64,000 bases of DNA from an uncultured Williamsia sp. GTDB lineage: Bacteria > Actinomycetota > Actinomycetes > Mycobacteriales > Mycobacteriaceae. The stretch spans positions 1-64,000 of the forward strand of contig NZ_CANLWM010000009.1 of the NCBI RefSeq assembly GCF_947494875.1. The letters run 5' to 3'. Within the stretch, counting starts at the first letter, position 1; each line of letters starts with the position of its first letter. A program made the position numbers and the translations under genes. Under the pieces are notes generated by a model. It was not told where the DNA came from and searched no databases. It was given only the letters and a program-made list of their open reading frames with translations. Below, piece by piece: positions 20,233 to 31,217 of this stretch.

Positions 20233-20352
20233 TCAGCCAGCGAAAAAGCCCCGTCCGATCGGCGATCGGCGGGGCCCACACTGACCGGTCGGCAGCGTCG
20301 AGAGGGTCCGCAGGACCCACGCACGTGCCACCTCCAACGGGAGGCACCACAT
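20233..20352 (-). CDS. possible leader peptide of infC operon
   Basis: Open frame of 39 codons, MWCLPLEVARAWVLRTLSTL and on to a C-terminus GRGFFAG. The ATG is preceded by AGGGA at six bases' distance. The 3' part runs through the intrinsic terminator hairpin and its U-tract (codons for GFFAG), so a ribosome translating to the stop would stop the terminator folding. There is no similarity to a known protein, and coding status rests only on position, ribosome-binding site and overlap with the terminator. Confidence 0.35.
   Translation of the reverse strand: MWCLPLEVARAWVLRTLSTLPTGQCGPRRSPIGRGFFAG
20243..20275 (-). terminator. intrinsic terminator / attenuator upstream of infC
   Basis: On the minus strand GCCCCG pairs with CGGGGC, with further pairing CCGATC/GATCGG inside and GCC as loop, followed at once by TTTTT. 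This is one of the few classical intrinsic terminators with a U-tract in the window. It lies about 100 bases before the infC start and inside its leader, so it should act on infC-rpmI-rplT expression rather than end an upstream gene. Confidence 0.75.
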
Positions 20353-20487
20353 CGGTATTCCCTGGTGGGAGGCGATGCGGTGACCGGACCGTACGACTGC
20401 GGCTGAGCCGTGTCGGACGGTGGGAGCGGGCTCCACTTGCAAACCCCGGCTCTCGCCGGGGCGGTCTGACGTGGAAGTCTAACAGCC

Positions 20488-20829
20488 ATGTCCCAGAATC
20501 CCGATTCCGAGGATGTCCGGGAGCTCGCGGAGATCCCGGCCGTCGAGGTCGTCACCCGGTCGATCGTCATGATCATGAGCGCGGCGGCGGAGAAGCTCGG
20601 CCTGGCCGATGATCCCGGCGCGGGCGACCGCGTCGACCTGGACGAGGCCCGCAAGCTCATCACGGCACTCGCCGGTCTGGTGACCGCCGCCCTGCCCGAC
20701 CTCGGACTGCACGCCGCACCGATCCGCGACGGCCTCAAGAGCCTGCAGCTCGCCTTCCGCGAGGCGAGCGCCGTCCCCGACGAGCCCGGTCACGGCCCGG
20801 GCGAGAAGTACACCGGCCCGGTCCGCTGA
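20488..20829 (+). CDS. DUF1844 domain protein
   Basis: A 113-residue protein of the DUF1844 family, common next to infC in actinobacteria. The central part EVVTRSIVMIMSAAAEKLGL, then LDEARKLITALAGLVTAALPDLG, is the family core and is predicted helical and amphipathic. No catalytic motif is seen and the function is unknown. It is transcribed divergently from infC and converges on uvrA, with 13 bases between stops. Confidence 0.85.
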   Translation: MSQNPDSEDVRELAEIPAVEVVTRSIVMIMSAAAEKLGLADDPGAGDRVDLDEARKLITALAGLVTAALPDLGLHAAPIRDGLKSLQLAFREASAVPDEPGHGPGEKYTGPVR

Positions 20830-20842
20830 CCTCGACCAACCG

Positions 20843-23815
<2,973 letters not shown>

Positions 23816-23868
23816 TGGTTGATCCCCTGCTTTCGTGTGCGTGACTCGTGGATACACGGCCCTGGATC

Positions 23869-23890
23869 ACTGTATGTGCCGCCACCGACA
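23869..23890 (-). promoter_or_regulatory. uvrA promoter, RecA-independent (PafBC-type) DNA-damage motif
   Basis: On the minus strand TGTCGGTG (23883-23890) is followed after exactly eight bases by TACAGT (23869-23874). This matches the mycobacterial RecA-NDp consensus tTGTCRGTG-N8-TAnnnT, the PafBC-dependent DNA-damage promoter, at all fixed positions except the first T. Initiation would be near 23862, leaving a leader of about 47 bases with a Shine-Dalgarno before the GTG at 23815. Confidence 0.7.
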
Positions 23891-23948
23891 CCGCGCGTGG
23901 CGGCGGGATCGGCCCGACAACAGCCCGTCGCACGGATCACACCGACGG

Positions 23949-23954
23949 TAGGTT
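23949..23954 (+). promoter_or_regulatory. -10 box of a leaderless promoter for the MBL hydrolase
   Basis: TAGGTT occupies positions -12 to -7 relative to the ATG at 23961, the exact place of a TAnnnT -10 element when transcription begins at the start codon. No Shine-Dalgarno sequence is present between it and the ATG. Divergent from the uvrA promoter. Confidence 0.5.
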
Positions 23955-23960
23955 GACCAC

Positions 23961-24644
23961 ATGACCGCTGCTCAGGTGCCCCTGTCCGACGACTACACCG
24001 GCGACGTGAGCGACCAGTCGGGTGCGCACCGGCTGACCGAGCCGTCGGCGACGATCACGAAGATGTCGGTCGGCCCGATGGACAACAACGTCTACCTGGT
24101 CACGTGTTCCCGCACCGGAGACCAGCTGCTGATCGACGCCGCGAACGACGCGGACCGCATCCTGGGTCTCCTCGAGGCGGTCCCGGGCCGGCTCACCACC
24201 ATCCTCACCACGCATCAGCACTTCGACCACTGGCAGGCGTTGGCCGCCGTCGCGGCCGCGACGAGGGCCCCGACCGCCGCGGGCCGGATCGACGCGCCGG
24301 AGATCCCGGTGGCGGCGGACCGTCTGATCGACGACGGGGACGTCGTCGAGGTCGGCGACCTGCGGTTGACGGCGATCCACCTCGTCGGCCACACCCCGGG
24401 GTCCATCGCTCTCGCTCTCGAGGTCGACGGCACCACCCACCTGTTCACCGGCGACTGCCTGTTCCCCGGCGGCGTCGGGAAGACCTGGGAGCCAGGCGAT
24501 TTCGAGCGCCTACTGGACGACGTGACCACCAAGGTCTTCGACCGTTACGGCGACGAGACCAACGTCCACCCCGGTCACGGTCTGGACACGACCTTGGGCG
24601 CCGAACGGCCCCACCTGGGTGAATGGCGCGAACGCGGCTGGTGA
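23961..24644 (+). CDS. MBL-fold metallo-hydrolase (glyoxalase II-like)
   Basis: A 227-residue metallo-beta-lactamase-fold enzyme similar to M. tuberculosis Rv1637c. Metal ligands are visible: THQHFDHW (about 80-87), GHTPGS (about 144), TGDCLF (about 165) and HPGHG near the C-terminus. The pattern is that of hydroxyacylglutathione-hydrolase-like proteins, probably acting on a thioester or related bond; the substrate is unknown and actinomycetes lack glutathione. It is divergent from uvrA, as in M. tuberculosis. A weak hairpin follows. Confidence 0.9.
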   Translation: MTAAQVPLSDDYTGDVSDQSGAHRLTEPSATITKMSVGPMDNNVYLVTCSRTGDQLLIDAANDADRILGLLEAVPGRLTTILTTHQHFDHWQALAAVAAATRAPTAAGRIDAPEIPVAADRLIDDGDVVEVGDLRLTAIHLVGHTPGSIALALEVDGTTHLFTGDCLFPGGVGKTWEPGDFERLLDDVTTKVFDRYGDETNVHPGHGLDTTLGAERPHLGEWRERGW

Positions 24645-24654
24645 GGCGTGTCGG

Positions 24655-24674
24655 GACCCCTCCTGCGGGGGGTC
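24655..24674 (+). terminator. hairpin after MBL hydrolase gene
   Basis: GACCCC and GGGGTC with an eight-base gap, ten bases after the stop codon, no U-tract. Probable transcription end between the hydrolase and the DoxX-like gene. Confidence 0.35.
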
Positions 24675-24763
24675 GCTGCCGGTAACGTCGTGCTCGCCCT
24701 GCCGTTGCCCGAGTCATCCGGGTCTCCGGCGTGTGACTGTCCGTTGCCCGAGGAGGCCCATCA

Positions 24764-25948
24764 GTGTTGATCCGCCGAATTGCCCGACCGATGCTCGCGA
24801 GTGTGTTCATCGCGTCCGGTGTCACCGCTCTGCGAAACCCGCAGCCGTTCGCCGAGACCGCGCGGCCGTTCGTGAAGAAGTCCCAGGACACCCTGCCGGA
24901 CGACATCACCGACCCGCTGCCCGACGACACCGAGAGCCTGGTGCGGATCAACGCGGCGGTCCAGGTCGGCGGCGGCGTCCTGCTGGCCACCGGCAAGATC
25001 CCCCGCATCGCTGCGCTCGCCCTCGCGGGGTCCTTGGTGCCGACGACGTTGGCCGGGCACGACTTCTGGAACGAGGAGGACGCCGAGGCGCGCAACGCCC
25101 AGCTCATCCACTTCCTCAAGAACATCAGCCTTCTCGGCGGCCTGCTGATCACCGCCGTCGACACCGAGGGCAAGCCGTCCGTCGCGTACCGCGGCCGCAA
25201 GGCCGTCGAGCACGCTTCCGACGCGGTCACCTCGGCGATCCCGTTCGTCGGTGACGACGACGACCGCTTCGACCACCTGAAGTCGATCGCCGCGGACCGG
25301 GCGGGTCACCTCGCCGAGGTCGCCCGCGACAAGGCGCCCGTCGTCGCCGAGGCCGCCAAGGAGCGGGCCGTCCCGCTGGCCGAGGCCGCCCGGGATCGCG
25401 CGATCCCGCTCGCGGAGGCCGCGAAGGAGAAGGCCACCCCCATCGCGGAGTCCGCCGCCGAGCGTGGGGCGGAGCTGGGCCGCAAGGCCGCCAAGGCCGC
25501 CCGCAAGCGCGCCGAGGAGGCCTCCAAGGAGGCGTCCAAGCGCGCCGAGGATCTCGCGAAGCAGGCCTCGAAGGAGCGCGACAAGCTCGCGAAGAAAGCG
25601 TCGAAGGAGAGCGACAAGCTGGCCAAGAAGGCCCGCAAGCGTGGTTCCGAGTTCGCTGACGACCTGCTGGACACGGCCAAGGACCGCGGCTCCGACCTCG
25701 CCGACCGCGCCCGCGACCGCGGTGCGGACCTGCTGGACACGGCCAAGGACCGCGGCTCCGATCTCGCCGATCGCGCCCGCGACCGTGGTTCCGACCTGGC
25801 CGACTCCGCCCGCGACCGTGGACCCGATCTGGTGCAGCAGGCGCGCGCCCGCGCCGAGGCGCTCGCCGCCCAGGCGCAGGACGAAGGCGTGGTGCTGAGC
25901 CGTCGCGCCCGCAAGCGTCTCGAGAAGGCCGCATCCGACCTGCGGTGA
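24764..25948 (+). CDS. DoxX-family membrane protein with 11-residue-repeat tail
   Basis: A 394-residue protein in two parts. Residues 1-165 are DoxX-like: hydrophobic segments at about 8-24, 64-78, 82-98 and 117-132 with the family spacing and the GHDFW motif (99-103). From about residue 183 to the end the chain is built of 11-residue repeats, for example LAEAARDRAIP, LAEAAKEKATP, LLDTAKDRGSD and LADRARDRGAD, rich in Ala, Lys, Arg, Glu and Asp. Such hendecads form amphipathic helices or coiled coils, as in lipid-droplet and LEA-type proteins. The start is GTG at 24764 with AGGAGG seven bases before it; a TTG follows directly. DoxX partners act in redox stress in mycobacteria, but the role here is unknown. 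Confidence 0.8.
   Translation: MLIRRIARPMLASVFIASGVTALRNPQPFAETARPFVKKSQDTLPDDITDPLPDDTESLVRINAAVQVGGGVLLATGKIPRIAALALAGSLVPTTLAGHDFWNEEDAEARNAQLIHFLKNISLLGGLLITAVDTEGKPSVAYRGRKAVEHASDAVTSAIPFVGDDDDRFDHLKSIAADRAGHLAEVARDKAPVVAEAAKERAVPLAEAARDRAIPLAEAAKEKATPIAESAAERGAELGRKAAKAARKRAEEASKEASKRAEDLAKQASKERDKLAKKASKESDKLAKKARKRGSEFADDLLDTAKDRGSDLADRARDRGADLLDTAKDRGSDLADRARDRGSDLADSARDRGPDLVQQARARAEALAAQAQDEGVVLSRRARKRLEKAASDLR
25664..25795 (+). repeat. tandem 66-base coding repeat, two copies
   Basis: Copies at 25664-25729 and 25730-25795 are nearly identical in DNA and each encodes two hendecads (LLDTAKDRGSD and LADRARDRGAD/S). The high DNA identity, compared with the merely similar older hendecads, points to a recent duplication. 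Being 66 bases, copy-number changes keep the frame. Confidence 0.85.
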
Positions 25949-26088
25949 CACCGTTGCCGCTCCCCCGGTCCCCACGGGCACGCCGTCCGTCGGGGCCGGG
26001 GGTCGGCAGGCGCGGCGGTATCCTCGACTCCCCGTGACCCACACCGACATCCGCGGATCCACCGATCTCCACGCATGAGTTCCACCAG

Positions 26089-28341
26089 ATGACCCAGACC
26101 ACGCCCGACGCCACCACGGTGGAGCAGGCGCACCTCGACCACGTCTACGCACGGCTCGACCGGATGCGCGCGGCCACCAACCGTCGCCTGCGCACCGCGC
26201 TCACCGAGACCGACGGCACGCCGCAGTCGCAGTCCGAACGCGAGTCCTACGAACGGATGTACTCCGAGGACCTCACCAAGTTCGACGCGGCGGAACACAA
26301 CCTCTACTTCGGGCGGCTGGACCTCGAGGACGACGAGGTGCGCCGCATCGGCCGGATCGGCATCCTCGACGACGACGCCGAGGACACCACGCTTCTCCTC
26401 GACTGGCGCGCCCCGCTCGCGCGGCCCTTCTACCTGGCGACTCCCGCCGCACCGGAGTCCGTCGCGGTCCGTCGGCACATCCGCACCCGCAACCGACGGG
26501 TGGTCGCGGTCAACGACGAACGGCTCGACGCCGGCGATCTCGACGCGAGCACCCGCGGTGACGTCGTGAACGAGGCCGCCCTCATCGGCGCGCTCACCGC
26601 GGCACGCACCGGTGAGATGACCGACATCGTCGAGACGATCCAGCGCGAGCAGGACGAGATCATCCGCTCGTCCCATCGCGGTGTCACCGTCGTGCAGGGC
26701 GGACCGGGCACCGGCAAGACCGCCGTCGCGCTGCACCGCGCCGCCTATCTGCTGTACACGCACCGGGATGTGTTGTCGCGCAGTGGCGTTCTCGTCGTCG
26801 GACCCAACGACGACTTCCTCCGCTACATCGGACAGGTGCTCCCCAGCCTCGGCGAGACCGGCGTCCTGCTCGCCACGATCGGCGACATGTACCCCGGTGT
26901 CCGGGCGGTCGGCCACGATGCTCCCGACGCCGCCGCGTGCAAGGGCGCGCTCGACATCGTCGACGTGCTGCGTGAAGCCGTGCGCGACCGCCAGCCCCTA
27001 CCACCGGAGACGATCACCGTCCGGTTCGACGGATACCCGCTGCACATCGACCGCGAGATCGTGAAGCGGGCGCGAGGCCGCGCCCGGTCGACCCGCCGCC
27101 CGCACAACCGCGCGAGGTCGGTGTTCGTCCGCGCCGCACTCGACGGTCTCGCCGACCAGCACGCCTCGCGCATCGGGTCGTCGATCGTCGACGGTAGCCA
27201 GTTGCTGAGTTCCGGTGACATCGCCGACATCCGGGACGAGATGGAGCACGACGACGCGATCCGCGCCGCCCTCGACGGCCTGTGGCCGCATCTGACCCCC
27301 GAGGTCGTCCTCGACGAACTCCTGCACGACGCCGACCGCCTGCGGGCCGCGACGCGCGGCACCGATGCCACGCTGCGGGACACCCTGCTGCGGCCGCCCG
27401 CGACGCGGGGACGGTTCACCATCGACGACGTTCCCCTGCTCGACGAGCTCGCCGAGATCATCGGCTACGACACCGGCGAGGACGAGCGCGAGGAACAGGC
27501 CCGGTACCGCCAACGGCTCGCGGAGGCGCAGGAAGCCCTCGACATCCTGACCGGTTCGGCGCCACAGGATCTCGAGGACGAGCTCGACCCCGAGATCCTC
27601 ATGGCCTACGACCTCATCGACGCCGAACAGCTCGCCGCGCGGCAGACGCGTCGCACCTCGCTGACGACCGCTGAACGCGCACAGACCGACCGCACGTGGG
27701 CGTTCGGACACGTCATCGTCGACGAGGCGCAGGAGCTGTCGCCGATGGGGTGGCGGATGATCATGCGTCGCATCCCGAACCGGTGGATGACCGTGATCGG
27801 CGACACGGCGCAGACCGGCGCGCCGGCGGGCACACGGTCATGGGGTGCGGTGCTCGAACCTTATGTCGCACAACGCTGGCGACGGCACGAGTTGACGGTG
27901 AACTACCGCACGCCGGCCGAGATCATGGAGCTCGCCGCGCGGGTGCTCGCCGCGATCGACCCCGCGGCCCGGGCTCCGCGGTCCATCCGCCGGGCCGGGA
28001 CGGCCCCGCTGATCCGACAGGTCGACAGCGGCCGCCGGGCGGCCTGCGCCGTCGACGCCGCCCGGATGGACGGCGCGGAGGGCATCAGCGCCGTCGTCGT
28101 CCCCGACGCGCTCGTCGCCGAGGTGAGCGACGCGGTCGGCGACGTCGAGACGCGCGTGCTGAGCGTCGCGGACTGCAAGGGCCTGGAGTTCGATCGGACC
28201 GTCGTCGTGGAACCGGCGATGATCGTCGAGCAGTCTGCGCGGGGTCTGAACGATCTCTATGTGGCGCTGACCCGGGCGACCCAGCGACTGACCGTCGTCC
28301 ACGCCGACCCTCTGCCCGCGTTCCTCGCCACAGACGACTGA
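26089..28341 (+). CDS. helR: HelD/HelR-type RNA polymerase-associated ATPase
   Basis: A 750-residue superfamily 1 helicase-like protein of the HelD group, which pries stalled RNA polymerase from DNA; the actinobacterial form HelR can also dislodge rifampicin. The N-terminal helical part (1-60) is the secondary-channel arm. Walker A GGPGTGKTAVALHR begins at about 204, Walker B is in HVIVDEAQELSPMGW, then GDTAQTG and VNYRTPAEIMELA. The 1A domain is split by the HelD-specific insertion (about 280-500). It has no strong Shine-Dalgarno. No rifampicin-associated inverted repeat was recognised upstream. It converges on the stress-protein gene. Confidence 0.88.
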   Translation: MTQTTPDATTVEQAHLDHVYARLDRMRAATNRRLRTALTETDGTPQSQSERESYERMYSEDLTKFDAAEHNLYFGRLDLEDDEVRRIGRIGILDDDAEDTTLLLDWRAPLARPFYLATPAAPESVAVRRHIRTRNRRVVAVNDERLDAGDLDASTRGDVVNEAALIGALTAARTGEMTDIVETIQREQDEIIRSSHRGVTVVQGGPGTGKTAVALHRAAYLLYTHRDVLSRSGVLVVGPNDDFLRYIGQVLPSLGETGVLLATIGDMYPGVRAVGHDAPDAAACKGALDIVDVLREAVRDRQPLPPETITVRFDGYPLHIDREIVKRARGRARSTRRPHNRARSVFVRAALDGLADQHASRIGSSIVDGSQLLSSGDIADIRDEMEHDDAIRAALDGLWPHLTPEVVLDELLHDADRLRAATRGTDATLRDTLLRPPATRGRFTIDDVPLLDELAEIIGYDTGEDEREEQARYRQRLAEAQEALDILTGSAPQDLEDELDPEILMAYDLIDAEQLAARQTRRTSLTTAERAQTDRTWAFGHVIVDEAQELSPMGWRMIMRRIPNRWMTVIGDTAQTGAPAGTRSWGAVLEPYVAQRWRRHELTVNYRTPAEIMELAARVLAAIDPAARAPRSIRRAGTAPLIRQVDSGRRAACAVDAARMDGAEGISAVVVPDALVAEVSDAVGDVETRVLSVADCKGLEFDRTVVVEPAMIVEQSARGLNDLYVALTRATQRLTVVHADPLPAFLATDD

Positions 28342-28368
28342 GCGTGGGTGGCTGTGCCACCCACGCTC
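28340..28368. terminator. bidirectional hairpin between helR and USP gene
   Basis: A perfect 13-bp stem, GAGCGTGGGTGGC against GCCACCCACGCTC, with loop TGT. It begins inside the helR stop codon and ends 20 bases before the stop of the convergent gene. There is no long U-tract on either side, so it may act with Rho, but the position fits a shared terminator. Confidence 0.65.
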
Positions 28369-28388
28369 GGTCGAGATGTCTTCGTGTG

Positions 28389-28841
28389 TCAGACCGTGTG
28401 GACGATCAGCACGTCGCACGCGGACTTGCGGGCGACGTCGGCCGGGACCGAGCCGAGCAGACGCCCAGCGATCGAGTTCAGGCCCTTGTTGCCGACCACC
28501 AGCAGGTCGGCCTTGGTGTCACCGACGAGCTGCAGCAGAGCGTCGACGGGTGCGCCCTTCACCGGGCGGGTGTTCACGTTGGCCGTCGCGGCTCCGGCCT
28601 TCACTGCGCGCTCGCGCGCGGTGCGGAGGATCTCCTCCGTGGGCGAACTCCCGCGCACCTGGTACGACTCGTCCTTGAGGACGTCGGACATGGTGTTGAC
28701 GTCCTTGCTCTCGTGCGGGAAGAAGGCGCACGCGATGACGAGCTTCGCCGAGTCGCCGGCGATCGCACCGGCCCGCTCGACGGCCTTCATCGACGACTCG
28801 GAGCCGTCGGTGCCGACGACAACCGTGGTGTACGCGCTCAT
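28389..28841 (-). CDS. universal stress protein (Rv1636/TB15.3-like)
   Basis: A 150-residue single-domain universal stress protein. The N-terminus YTTVVVGTDGSESS is the first strand and nucleotide loop; the C-terminal GNKGLNSIAGRLLGS fits the GxxGx9G(S/T) nucleotide-binding motif. Its M. tuberculosis counterpart Rv1636 sits in the same place and is known to bind cAMP. The start is the ATG at 28841 with GGAGGA four bases upstream; the open frame continues upstream without conservation. Confidence 0.92.
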   Translation of the reverse strand: MSAYTTVVVGTDGSESSMKAVERAGAIAGDSAKLVIACAFFPHESKDVNTMSDVLKDESYQVRGSSPTEEILRTARERAVKAGAATANVNTRPVKGAPVDALLQLVGDTKADLLVVGNKGLNSIAGRLLGSVPADVARKSACDVLIVHTV

Positions 28842-28982
28842 CCATTCCTCCGTCTGATCAACGATGACCGATCGCTCGTGTGTGCCCGCAGATCGAACAC
28901 ACGCTCGGACCGGACAATAGTGGCACGATCCTGGGTTTGTCCCGGCGTTCGTGGTGATCGACACACCGGCCCCACGAAGGTG

Positions 28983-31139
28983 TCAGCGAATACCCGCGGC
29001 GTCCATCCCGCGCAGTTCCTTCTTCAGATCGGCGATCTCGTCGCGGAGTCGACCGGCCAGCTCGAACTGCAGATCGCGCGCCGCCGACATCATCTGGTCC
29101 GTCAGCGAGGCGATGAGATCGGCCAGTTCCGCCCGCGGCATCGACGAGACGTCGCGCTTCTCGATGACACCGGCACTGCTCCCCGACCGTCCCGGCTCGC
29201 CCTGCGCGCGGCGACCCCGGCTCGCGTTCCTGCCGGAACCACCGATGTCGACGCTGTCCTCGGCCTCCTTGTAGACCTGGTCGAGGATGTCGGCGATCTT
29301 CTTGCGCAGGGGCTGGGGGTCGACGCCGGCCGCCTTGTTGTAGGCGATCTGCTTCTCACGCCGCCGCTCGGTCTCGTCGATGGCGTTGCGCATGGAGTCG
29401 GTGATCTTGTCCGCGTACATGTGCACCTCGCCGGAGACGTTGCGGGCCGCGCGCCCGATCGTCTGGATGAGGCTCGTGGTGCTGCGCAGGAACCCCTCCT
29501 TGTCGGCGTCGAGGATCGCGACCAACGACACCTCAGGCAGGTCGAGGCCCTCGCGGAGGAGGTTGATGCCGACGAGGACGTCGTAGTCGCCCGAGCGCAG
29601 CTGGCGCAGCAGCTCGACACGGCGCAACGTGTCGACCTCGGAGTGCAGGTACCGCACCCGGATCCCCATCTCCAGCAGGTAGTCGGTGAGGTCCTCGGCC
29701 ATCTTCTTCGTCAGCGTCGTCACCAGGACGCGCTCGTCCCGCTCCGACCGCGTGGTGATCTCGTGCACGAGGTCGTCGATCTGACCCTTGGTCGGCTTCA
29801 CGACCACCTGCGGGTCGACGAGCCCGGTCGGCCGGATGACCTGCTCGACGAACTCCCCGCCGGACTGGCCGAGCTCGTAGGGCCCGGGTGTCGCGGACAG
29901 GTACACCGTCTGACCGATGCGGTCGACGAACTCGTCCCATGTCAGGGGCCGGTTGTCGACGGCCGACGGCAGGCGGAAGCCGTACTCGACGAGGTTCCGC
30001 TTCCGGGACATGTCGCCCTCGTACATCCCGCCGATCTGCGGCACGGTCACGTGCGACTCGTCGATGACGAGGAGGAAGTCGTCCGGGAAGTAGTCGATCA
30101 GCGTGGCCGGCGCGGTCCCGGGACCACGCCCGTCGATGTGGCGCGAGTAGTTCTCGATGCCCGAGCAGAAGCCGACCTGACGCATCATCTCCAGGTCGTA
30201 GCTGGTGCGCATCCGCAGTCGCTGCGCCTCGAGCAGCTTGCCCGCTCGCTCGAGTTCCGCGAGACGCTGCTCGAGTTCGGCCTCGATCGACTCCATCGCC
30301 TTGTGCATCCGCTCGGGGCCGGCGACGTAGTGCGTCGCCGGGAAGATGCGCAGCGAGTCGACCTTGCGGATCACGTCACCGGTGAGCGGGTGCAGGTAGT
30401 ACAGCGCCTCCACCTCGTCGCCGAAGAACTCGATGCGCACCGCGAGTTCCTCGTAGGACGGGATGATCTCGACCGTGTCCCCGCGGACCCGGAAGCTGCC
30501 TCGGGTGAAACTCAGGTCGTTGCGGGTGTACTGCACGTCCACGAGGAGCCGCAGCAGCGCGTCCCGGTCGACCTGGAGGCCGACCTCCAGCTCGACCGAG
30601 CGGTCGAGGTAGGACTGCGGGGTGCCGAGACCGTAGATGCACGACACGGACGCGACCACGACGACGTCGCGCCGGGAGAGCAGGCTCGAGGTGGCCGAGT
30701 GGCGCAACCGCTCGACGTCGTCGTTGATCGACGAGTCCTTCTCGATGTAGGTGTCGGTCTGCGCGATGTACGCCTCGGGTTGGTAGTAGTCGTAGTACGA
30801 GACGAAGTACTCGACGGCGTTGTTCGGCAGCATGTCGCGCAGCTCGTTGGCGAGCTGCGCCGCCAGGGTCTTGTTCGGCGCCATCACCAGCGTGGGGCGC
30901 TGCACCTTCTCGATCAGCCACGCCGTGGTGGCCGACTTGCCGGTGCCGGTCGCGCCCAGCAGGACGACGTCCTTCTCCCCTGCCCGCAGTCGCCGTTCGA
31001 GCTCGGTGATGGCCGTCGGCTGGTCGCCCGCGGGCTGGTGTTCGCTGACGACCTCGAAGATCGCCTCGGACCGTTCGATGTCCCCGACCGGCCGGAACTC
31101 GGAGTGGGCGACGATCGGGTGCTCTGCCGCGAATGCCAT
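28983..31139 (-). CDS. uvrB: excinuclease ABC subunit B
   Basis: Damage-verifying helicase-like subunit of nucleotide excision repair. The 718-residue product has Walker [17 protein letters not shown] near residue 60, the beta-hairpin region [11 protein letters not shown] near residue 110, DESHV as Walker B and [17 protein letters not shown] as motif V/VI, ending in a UVR domain ([26 protein letters not shown]) that binds UvrC or UvrA. The ATG at 31139 is supported by the family start and by a -10 box TACGCT placed for a leaderless message. The frame stays open upstream through the antisense of the DUF402 and coaE genes. Confidence 0.97.
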   Translation of the reverse strand: MAFAAEHPIVAHSEFRPVGDIERSEAIFEVVSEHQPAGDQPTAITELERRLRAGEKDVVLLGATGTGKSATTAWLIEKVQRPTLVMAPNKTLAAQLANELRDMLPNNAVEYFVSYYDYYQPEAYIAQTDTYIEKDSSINDDVERLRHSATSSLLSRRDVVVVASVSCIYGLGTPQSYLDRSVELEVGLQVDRDALLRLLVDVQYTRNDLSFTRGSFRVRGDTVEIIPSYEELAVRIEFFGDEVEALYYLHPLTGDVIRKVDSLRIFPATHYVAGPERMHKAMESIEAELEQRLAELERAGKLLEAQRLRMRTSYDLEMMRQVGFCSGIENYSRHIDGRGPGTAPATLIDYFPDDFLLVIDESHVTVPQIGGMYEGDMSRKRNLVEYGFRLPSAVDNRPLTWDEFVDRIGQTVYLSATPGPYELGQSGGEFVEQVIRPTGLVDPQVVVKPTKGQIDDLVHEITTRSERDERVLVTTLTKKMAEDLTDYLLEMGIRVRYLHSEVDTLRRVELLRQLRSGDYDVLVGINLLREGLDLPEVSLVAILDADKEGFLRSTTSLIQTIGRAARNVSGEVHMYADKITDSMRNAIDETERRREKQIAYNKAAGVDPQPLRKKIADILDQVYKEAEDSVDIGGSGRNASRGRRAQGEPGRSGSSAGVIEKRDVSSMPRAELADLIASLTDQMMSAARDLQFELAGRLRDEIADLKKELRGMDAAGIR

Positions 31140-31145
31140 GCATCC

Positions 31146-31167
31146 AGCGTAGGCGCGGGGTCCGACA
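31146..31167 (-). promoter_or_regulatory. uvrB leaderless promoter, partial DNA-damage motif
   Basis: TACGCT lies at -12 to -7 from the uvrB ATG on the minus strand. Exactly eight bases further upstream is TGTCGGAC, which shares its first six bases with the RecA-NDp half site TGTCRGTG and differs in the last two. The spacing is identical to that at uvrA, so a weaker PafBC-type promoter is plausible. Confidence 0.5.
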
Positions 31168-31205
31168 TGTGCGGTCCACCCTGCGCGGACGTCGGTCGGG
31201 GGCGA

Positions 31206-31211
31206 TAGGGT
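31206..31211 (+). promoter_or_regulatory. -10 box of a leaderless promoter for the DUF402 gene
   Basis: TAGGGT is at positions -12 to -7 of the ATG at 31218 with no Shine-Dalgarno in between. It lies divergent from the uvrB promoter, about 40 bases away. Confidence 0.45.
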
Positions 31212-31217
31212 CCGCCG

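Larger units (their letters stand above)
20142..20469 (-). promoter_or_regulatory. long infC leader with hairpins
   Basis: About 330 bases between infC and the divergent DUF1844 gene. A -10-like TAGACT on the minus strand (20476-20481) would start transcription near 20469. The leader can fold a GC hairpin at 20444-20461 (7-bp stem, GAGA loop), a second at 20325-20347 and then the terminator at 20243-20275. Together with the short open frame at 20233-20352 this has the architecture of a transcription attenuator. The regulator is unknown. Confidence 0.5.

Noticed and set aside
26034-26078. 14-codon frame upstream of helR following a TATCCT box
   Set aside because: The -10 spacing is three bases off for a leaderless start and the peptide has no features; mentioned only as a possibility.
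28842-28982. DosR-like half site (GGGAC...) upstream of the universal stress protein gene
   Set aside because: Only a few bases match and the second half is missing; not enough to claim hypoxia control.
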